Shown here: piece by piece, positions 58,253-64,000 of the stretch
How positions within the stretch are numbered: the stretch's first letter is position 1
How the letters are laid out: each line of letters begins with the position of its first letter
Origin: Gonocerus acuteangulatus
Lineage: Eukaryota > Arthropoda > Insecta > Hemiptera > Coreidae
Assembly (NCBI GenBank): GCA_946811695.1
Contig: OX328132.1
Location: 100,682,935-100,746,934, forward strand
Direction of reading: 5' to 3'
DNA length: 64,000 nucleotides
Made by a program: the position numbers and the translations under genes
The notes under the pieces: generated by a model
Told to the model about the DNA's origin: nothing
Seen by the model: only the letters and a program-made list of their open reading frames with translations
Database searches by the model: none

Positions 58253-59292
58253 TCATCCCCCAATGGCTCTGACTTTTCTCCAAACCTCGGAAATGGAGGC
58301 TTCACTTGTCATAGTAATGAGATACGTGGCCCACGTGTCTCTTTTCTTTTGCAGTTTTATCCTTCTCTCTTGTGCCCTCGCCTTCTTGAAGGCTATGAGG
58401 TTCTCTTGAGTAGGATACCTCTTGAATCGATTGAAGGCTCTCTTCTTCGATTTATTAGCATCCCAACATTCCTCATCCCACCAGGGAACAGGTATTCTCT
58501 TTGTGTGAGACGAGGCATGTGGGATAGACTTATTGCCTGCACAGTTGATAGCCTCCATGATTCTCTTGAGGGCTTCATCAGTGGACTCTGCAAATTCGGG
58601 GGGTATGAATGATTCTCGAAACTTGTCCCAATTTGCTAGCTTGATTGCCCAATTATTTGGCTTTCTGTAATCATTGTATTTACCCGCGACAAAAGGTACG
58701 ATTCCCATTGAAGGTACGATAATAGAGAGATCAATAGCACCCAATGTTCTTGAGGATTCGGTGAAATGAGTTGGCGACCCGTCGTTTAGAACTAATAGGT
58801 CCAACTCTTCTATTGTATCGTAGAGTAAGCGACCCTGAGGGGTGCTCCTCCTCGAACCCCAGGAAACATTGTGTGTATTGAAGTCTCCTAAAACTATGGC
58901 TGGAGGAGGTTATTGTAAGATAATGTTTTTAACCTCTCTCACGTCATATCCTCGACCATCCGGGAGATACAATGAACAGACAGTGGCAGTTATAGGGGTT
59001 CTCAGAAGCACAGCGACTGCTTCCAGCGGCGTGTTTAATCTTACAGGCAGTGCCCCGAGTTTCTCCAATGTGTAAATAGCCACACTCCGTGGCTTCGACC
59101 ACCGGGAAACACTCTGGGCTCTCTGTATTCAACCCTGTAGCCGGGCAACTGCCTGGGCGTGTCTTCAGGAAATTTCGTTTCCTGAAGGGCTACTACTAAA
59201 GGGTTGTAGGTGCTTACTAAGTAACGGAGTTCGTCGCTATGTTCTGCGAACCCGCGAATGTTCCACTGTAAAAATGTATTCGATTGGGGCAT
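58253..59292 (-). pseudogene. LINE 1 (I clade): AP-type endonuclease and linker
   Basis: 59292-59041 starts MPQSNTFLQWNIRGFAEHSD and continues with VALQETKFPED, the N-terminal endonuclease signature. After broken frames, 58900-58804 reads IVLGDFNTHNVSWGSRRS, the catalytic GDFN-H motif. 58804-58253 completes LLVLNDGSPTHF..GAIDLSI and the linker to RT with VPWWDEECWDANKSKKRAFN. The start overlaps the end of the gag-like ORF by about 55 bp in another frame. Confidence 0.9.
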
Positions 59293-60446
59293 ATAAATAT
59301 GTTACGACTGTTAATCGAATTTCATTCTCCCTCGGCAGGCATTTTCTTAGGTCCACGTTTTTGCCCTTAGGCCGACCTTTCTTTCCACTGAGTGCTAGAG
59401 TGAAAGAACCACCACCGTCGTCGGTCAATTCCTCGACAGAATCAGGGATCGGCGGAGAGGGTGGTGGCTCTGCCACATCTTTATCAGTAACTGAAGGGGA
59501 AATTATCTCTCCCTTTTCTTTATCATCATTCACCATAGTGAATGATGTTGAAGGGGTGGGATTGGGAATAGAAGGTGGAAGAGACTTTGGAAAATCTGGG
59601 GGTTTGGGTAAAACGGGCTTGGGAGAAGGGGGTTTGGGGGAGGGGGGTTTGGGAAAAGGGTAATTTTTTGTATTTTTCGATGCTACTGTTTCTGTGCTTG
59701 AGTCCGTCTTATTTTTCACAGCACTAGAGTATGTACCTCTGAATTCATAAGAGGTACTCTTCACAAGAACTCTTGCTTGCTTGAACGTCAAGTCTTTAAT
59801 TTCCAGTCTCATTTTTTGGATCTCTTCTTCAATTTTGTATTCTATACAATCTCGAGATCTCGAATTGTGAGGCCCGTCACAGTTTTGACTCTTCGGTGGA
59901 GATGGACAAGGTGTCGGGCTGTGATCTGTGAATTCACAGACACATATCTTGTTCTTCAACCTGCATCTCACAACGGAATGCCCAAACTTTTGGCACCTGA
60001 AACATCTAAGCGGCGCTGGTACATATGGACGTACTCTTAGTTTATAAAAGGCTGCCTGTACACAGGAAGGTACCTCAGGTTGGTCAAACGTGAGCATAAA
60101 ACTTCCTGTGAATTCCAAGGAGTCCTCATCGCTGCCAGCCGTCCTCCTCTGTCGAAAGAACTTTCGGACAGCAATGACGCCACTGTTGATGTCTCTATTA
60201 GATGTCTTTCCTTTCCTTTTCTAAGTTGCTTTTTCTCGGGACTCTTTGGAGGCGTTGTAAACGGCTCCAAAGTGAACAAAGAAGTTGAGGTACTAGTTTT
60301 TGTTTTTTTTTTTCTAGCGAACTTAACACCTGGTTCAGAAGAACATCGGTTCGTTTAGAACCCTGTATTATTTGTACAATATTCCCATTATCCTTCGTGG
60401 AGGATTGGGTTAAGGTTTGTTTGAGCGTTGGTTGGTCTAGGTCCAT
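59237..60446 (-). pseudogene. LINE 1 (I clade): gag-like ORF1 with zinc knuckles
   Basis: 60118-59237 is an intact 293-codon frame. Near residue 38 it has CFRCQKFGHSVVRC (C-x2-C-x4-H-x4-C), followed by two more Cys/His clusters (CVCEFTDHSPTPC and NCDGPHNSRSRDC). A proline-rich (KPPSPKPP) linker and an acidic tail follow. Upstream parts are in other frames (60279-60037, 60446-60198), so the N-terminus is frameshifted. ORF1 proteins of I-type elements bind the element RNA. Confidence 0.88.
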
Positions 60447-60810
60447 GCGAGTGTCTCCCAGAGAGTCCTGCTTACCCTCTGGGTTATCCGTCGAAAGAAG
60501 GCCGGCTATATCCTCTAGTGAGGTCGTAGGGAATTAGGTTTAGGTGACTTGGATCCCTAATCTTCGCCACCGAGTCTGCTGGTAGGGCTGCCACCTTGGC
60601 CGGCAGACCGACGCTCTTTCCCTCTCTGATAGAGGAGGATCCACTCAGTAGGGAAGGTGGCCCTACATCATGGCGGACCCCCACCTCTGCTTTTCGCCGT
60701 TCATGTACTGTACAAGAACATTACCAAGGGGTACCATTGGGAGTAAAAGCAGTAGGCGTTGACGGGAATCAGGTATACTAAGATGCTAAGCAGTGGAGTA
60801 CAATACAATG
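60447..60810 (-). mobile_element. Likely 5' UTR / 5' end of LINE 1
   Basis: A GC-rich block directly upstream of ORF1, contrasting with the AT-rich DNA from about 60860. The exact 5' end is not defined. Confidence 0.45.
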
Positions 60811-61240
60811 GCCGCCCATTTACCCCCCTTGTTTTGTTATTGTGTCAATTTAGAAATACTAGGGCGATATGTAAAATTGATATTTTGCAACTGTTTACAG
60901 ACACATACTAAAATTTTGCAAAAATATAAAGTGTAGAATTATATGTTGCAGTGTAGAATACTAGTTGATATTCAGCGTCGCAGCTACTTTTTTCAACTAA
61001 CGTACTTGTAGTTGAAAAGCAAAACTACATAATTAGCAGTTGACACGGAGTATTTGCGCGCGGCCAACTACTAACTACTAAAAGTATTTGTAGTTATAAC
61101 TACTCATGAATAATGCTTGTTTTAAATAGCGGAATTTAATTTTTTTTTTTAATGCACTATATCCTGTAGGTTAAAATTATTAACCTTTTTCCTAAGTAGT
61201 TGTCTGTGTAGTTAGATAATAGTACCCAACCCGAAAACTT
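60811..61240. other. Unassigned AT-rich interval
   Basis: Contains several AGTTG/CAACTA-type short repeats (60980-61110) but no feature I can name. Confidence 0.3.
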
Positions 61241-61345
61241 TCACTGGTGAACGACCTTTCAAATTAGACGAAATATTTTTGTACAAAATTTAATCAAAAT
61301 CGAACCATTTTTGAGCCCAGGAGAGCGCGAACAGACATTTCATTC
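61241..61345 (-). mobile_element. HINE interior fragment, reverse
   Basis: GACCTTTCAAATTAGACGAA, GTACAAAATTTAATCAAAAT and AGCGCGAACAGAC are the reverse complement of the HINE block around the TGTCTGTTCGCGCT sequence. Confidence 0.7.
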
Positions 61346-61391
61346 CCTACAGCGCTACTAACGGACAGTCTCCCAACTAAAATCAGGGAGC

Positions 61392-61568
61392 TTGAACACC
61401 ATTGGTCCGGCGATACTGGGGCTAGAGAGGAGATTAGGCCTCCAGATCGAGAAAAATGTCATTCCCTCAAGAAACAACAATGACCTGGCTGACGAAGCTA
61501 GAGAGGAATCTAGGAAAATATACCAGGATGAAGTGAGGAGTACCACCGCTGGAGAAAGATGCCGTTTC

Positions 61569-61574
<6 letters not shown>
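61392..61574 (+). pseudogene. Coding-like fragment before a (TA)n tract, unrecognised
   Basis: An open frame reads IGPAILGLERRLGLQIEKNV then DEAREESRKIYQDEVRSTTA. It is charged and non-repetitive with balanced composition, ending in (TA)n (61575-61613). It may be part of a retrotransposon ORF; no family recognised. Confidence 0.3.
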
Positions 61575-61618
<44 letters not shown>

Positions 61619-61745
61619 CATTGTGTCCTTTTTAGCTTTTTAGACGGTCCGGCTGAATTTCTCTTGAACAGATAACGTTCTAATAAAACCAAAAAATACG
61701 TATTTCATAATTTTTAGTCTAGTTTAAGATTTTGACCTGTTTTGG

Positions 61746-61792
<47 letters not shown>
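61746..61792 (+). repeat. 47-bp A tract abutting the Gypsy fragment
   Basis: A run of As immediately 5' of integrase sequence; probably the poly-A tail of a separate insertion or an expanded A repeat. Confidence 0.8.
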
Positions 61793-61794
<2 letters not shown>

Positions 61795-61802
61795 TACAAC
61801 TT

Positions 61803-62920
61803 TGAAATTTCAAATGGTATCCTATACCTTCCAGCAAGGTAGATTTGAACACGCCTACATTGACATCATAGGCCCACTTCCTCCGGCAGATAACATGAAA
61901 TACTGCCTTACAATGATTGACCGTTTTACCAGGTGGACGGAGGCAATCCCAAACGAAAATATCACAGCCGAGGAGATATCAGCCTCGTTCTACAAAGGCT
62001 GGATCTGCAGATTCGGCGTTCCAGTTAAAATCACAACAGATGAAGGACAAAAGTTTGAGAGCGATTTGTTCGTGAGGCTGGCAAATCTGTTGGGAGCACA
62101 GAATATCCGGACTACTCCTTACCATCCTCAGGCCAATGGAACCGTGTAAAGATAGAATAGGACCCTGAAATCAGCTCTCATGCCGCATATAAATATGAAG
62201 AAATGGACACACATCCTTCCTATGGTGTTGTTGGGCTTAAGGGCTACAATTCGAGAGGATACCGACTATAGTACTGCGGAGATACATTCCTTGCATTAAA
62301 CTAATTGTCATTGACATTATAGTTAATTTTTTTTTAATTGTAAATTTGACCTTGTGGTCTGTAGGTACACAATGTATATATTATTTTTTGTTTTTAATAT
62401 CAAATAAACAGCTAAATAATTTAAAAAAAAATAGTAATGCGGACGTTGGGACTAATCTCCACAACTGCCTGGATAACCTGAAAAAAAACCATCAAAACCA
62501 ACTGATTCCAACAGATTTCAGGAAGAAGAATAAAAGCATCTTCGATCCACAGACCTTGAGTACTTACAGCCATGTGTTTTTGCGCGAAGACAAGATACGG
62601 AAGATCCTTTTTCCTCCGGGGGGGGGGGGAAGTATCCTTATTCGGGAACCTATCCTGTTATAAGCCGAATCGAGAAGCTGGCAACTATAAAAATCTCAAA
62701 TCGTGTACTCACGGTGTCGTTAGACCGAGTGAAACCTGCCTGCCTTTTAGGAGTACATGAGAAAGACACAGGAATCTCTAAGAAGACTCCGATCATGAAG
62801 AAGGAAATACAGAGGCAGACCTCTGAACACAACCAGACGCAGGAACCATCAGTCGAAACGGCCGAGTTACGGAGGCCAAATGTTAAGTTCCTTGAAGCCA
62901 TTGCTGGGGGAGCACTCTAG
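61803..62920 (+). pseudogene. Ty3/Gypsy integrase and pol C-terminus, broken
   Basis: 61815-62149 encodes the integrase core: AYIDIIGPLPP with the first catalytic Asp, TMIDRFTRWTEAI, RFGVPVKITTDEGQKFESDL with the second Asp, and TTPYHPQANGTV. Stops follow where the catalytic Glu region should be, then RTLKSALMPH and LPMVLLGLRA remain in frame. After an unrelated ~150-bp insert (62290-62440), 62560-62740 encodes the terminal domain: HVFLREDKIRKILFPPG and, across a G run, a segment ending VSLDRVKPACLLG. Upstream pol, gag and both LTRs are not visible. It is inactive. Confidence 0.85.
62290..62440 (+). mobile_element. Short polyadenylated insert within the Gypsy remnant
   Basis: This AT-rich segment interrupts pol. 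It ends with AATAAA (62403-62408) followed about 15 bp later by an A-rich stretch (62422-62431), like a retroposed 3' UTR. Source unknown. Confidence 0.4.
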
Positions 62921-63500
62921 CGGCAAGGTGACACCTACCAACGCCGTCAAGGACATACTGCTTACTAGAGACCTCTATGTATATCTATGGAGTGGGAAGC
63001 CGAGCAAATACAAAATTGCGGGTAGAGAGAATTAAGGAAGGTAATGCTAGAAATGGATTGGAGTAGACCATGTGTTAATGTGAAGTAATGTTAAATGTTG
63101 TTTAGTGGGAATTCCCTGAGGTGAGGCCGTAATATTTCTAATACAATTTTTTATTTTTAAATTGCTATAGAGTTCATATTTCTAATAATAATTTTGCCAG
63201 AAGCATGCAGAAAAGCACATTTTTAATTTATATATATTTTTTTTTTTATTGTTATTAATGTGCCAAAGATGCAAGAAACAAATTATTTATTTTGAGTTTG
63301 AGCATGGAAGAATAAGTTCATTTTTCATAATTACAATTAATATGATAAATATTATTGCAAGCGGCATGTTTTTATATAAATTATATTATCATTTAATTTA
63401 ACATTTTTTTCTGCATTTACCTCACCCACAGAATCAATTGCCTCCAAAGTGGTAACACTCATTGATACTTTGCAGTAATTACCAGGTAATTGTTTAACTC
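62921..63500. other. Possible Gypsy 3' flank, then AT-rich DNA
   Basis: No LTR could be proved because the 5' LTR is not in view. Confidence 0.3.
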
Positions 63501-63504
63501 TTCA

Positions 63505-63539
63505 TCTTATGGCGCTAATGGCCAAGTTGTAGATACAAC

Positions 63540-63608
<69 letters not shown>
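63505..63608 (+). mobile_element. LINE 3' tail with ~67-bp poly-A
   Basis: GGCGCTAATGGCCAAGTTGT plus AGATACAACGT followed directly by As (63542-63608). It belongs to the same tail family as 38817 and 54375-54407. No coding part was recognised upstream. Confidence 0.55.
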
Positions 63609-63612
<4 letters not shown>

Positions 63613-64000
63613 TCATCTTACCCTGATAATCACGTAAATACTCCCGACTGACCCGAAGCATCATCAATATCTTTGCTAAACCATACAGTTAACCCTTTTA
63701 ATCTCCAAATATTTATATGAATTCACCAAAAAAATACGACAACCTTTCCTATCAAACGTCATGTATTGGCATCGGATAACTAAATCTTGGCATTGCTCTA
63801 CTTACCTCCCGACGTTCACCTCTGTACTCCCTAATCATCGTAAATTAGCCTTAAACAATATAGAAGTCGATCCGGACGCAGTAGGATCGCTTTAAAATGT
63901 CTAGAAGATAATATCGAATATTTTTCAGCGCAATTCATACAAAGATATGGTATATGCATATACGAATATTTATTCCGCAGATTTTCTAGCTTCGAAAGAT
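63609..64000. other. Unassigned right edge
   Basis: No feature recognised. Confidence 0.3.

Noticed and set aside
58842..59663. Plus-strand frames opposite the long LINE
   Set aside because: They are antisense shadows of its endonuclease and gag-like ORFs.

Overview
This is a 64-kb stretch of AT-rich, intron- and transposon-dominated animal nuclear DNA. I place it in an arthropod. The evidence is one recognisable host gene (a onecut-type CUT exon), I-clade, Jockey-clade and R1/LOA-like non-LTR retrotransposons, a Ty3/Gypsy remnant, Tc1/mariner-like, hAT and Harbinger-type DNA elements, Helentron/HINE-like elements, and very many (TA)n, (CA)n and (GA)n microsatellites. There are no bacterial-style operons. 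I could not fix the order or species.

Layout. 1-4.7 kb: an end-to-end HINE-like element, a 312-bp higher-order satellite and a possible terminal exon. 4.7-13.6 kb: mostly intergenic or intronic AT-rich DNA with microsatellites, a degenerate AT satellite and a second complete HINE. 13.7-21.9 kb: a Jockey fragment, a LINE fragment split by a Harbinger-like MITE, a second satellite and old HINE relatives. 22.2-25.7 kb: the host-gene core. It holds the onecut first coding exon on the minus strand, a GC-rich 5' flank, and a possible enhancer (CCAAT, E-box, forkhead and RFX X-box motifs) in the downstream intron. 27.2-34.9 kb: nested inverted repeats, with two inverted copies of a 2.0-2.5-kb unit, each carrying its own 0.75-0.79-kb palindrome, around a 1.73-kb foldback element. 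34.9-43.8 kb: two hAT-type MITEs, a third complete HINE, a possible last exon of another plus-strand gene, and two decayed LINEs. 44-48 kb: Tc1/mariner-like debris. 50.2-53.4 kb: a tandem and inverted HINE cluster. 54.3-60.8 kb: LINE remains on the minus strand, including one long copy with gag, endonuclease, RT and RNase H. 61.2-63.6 kb: a Ty3/Gypsy integrase remnant and another LINE tail.

Functionally, the only gene I can name is onecut: a CUT plus homeodomain transcription factor, of which only the N-terminus, STH box and CUT domain lie here. The homeodomain exon was not found and should lie beyond the left edge or in DNA I could not recognise. The repeats follow a common theme of terminal or internal pairing. 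The HINE family has an 11-bp subterminal inverted repeat, a 5' hairpin and a 3' hairpin. A second family (27-34 kb) has the same plan with different sequence. All assignments are by eye, from motifs and self-comparison; no database search was possible.
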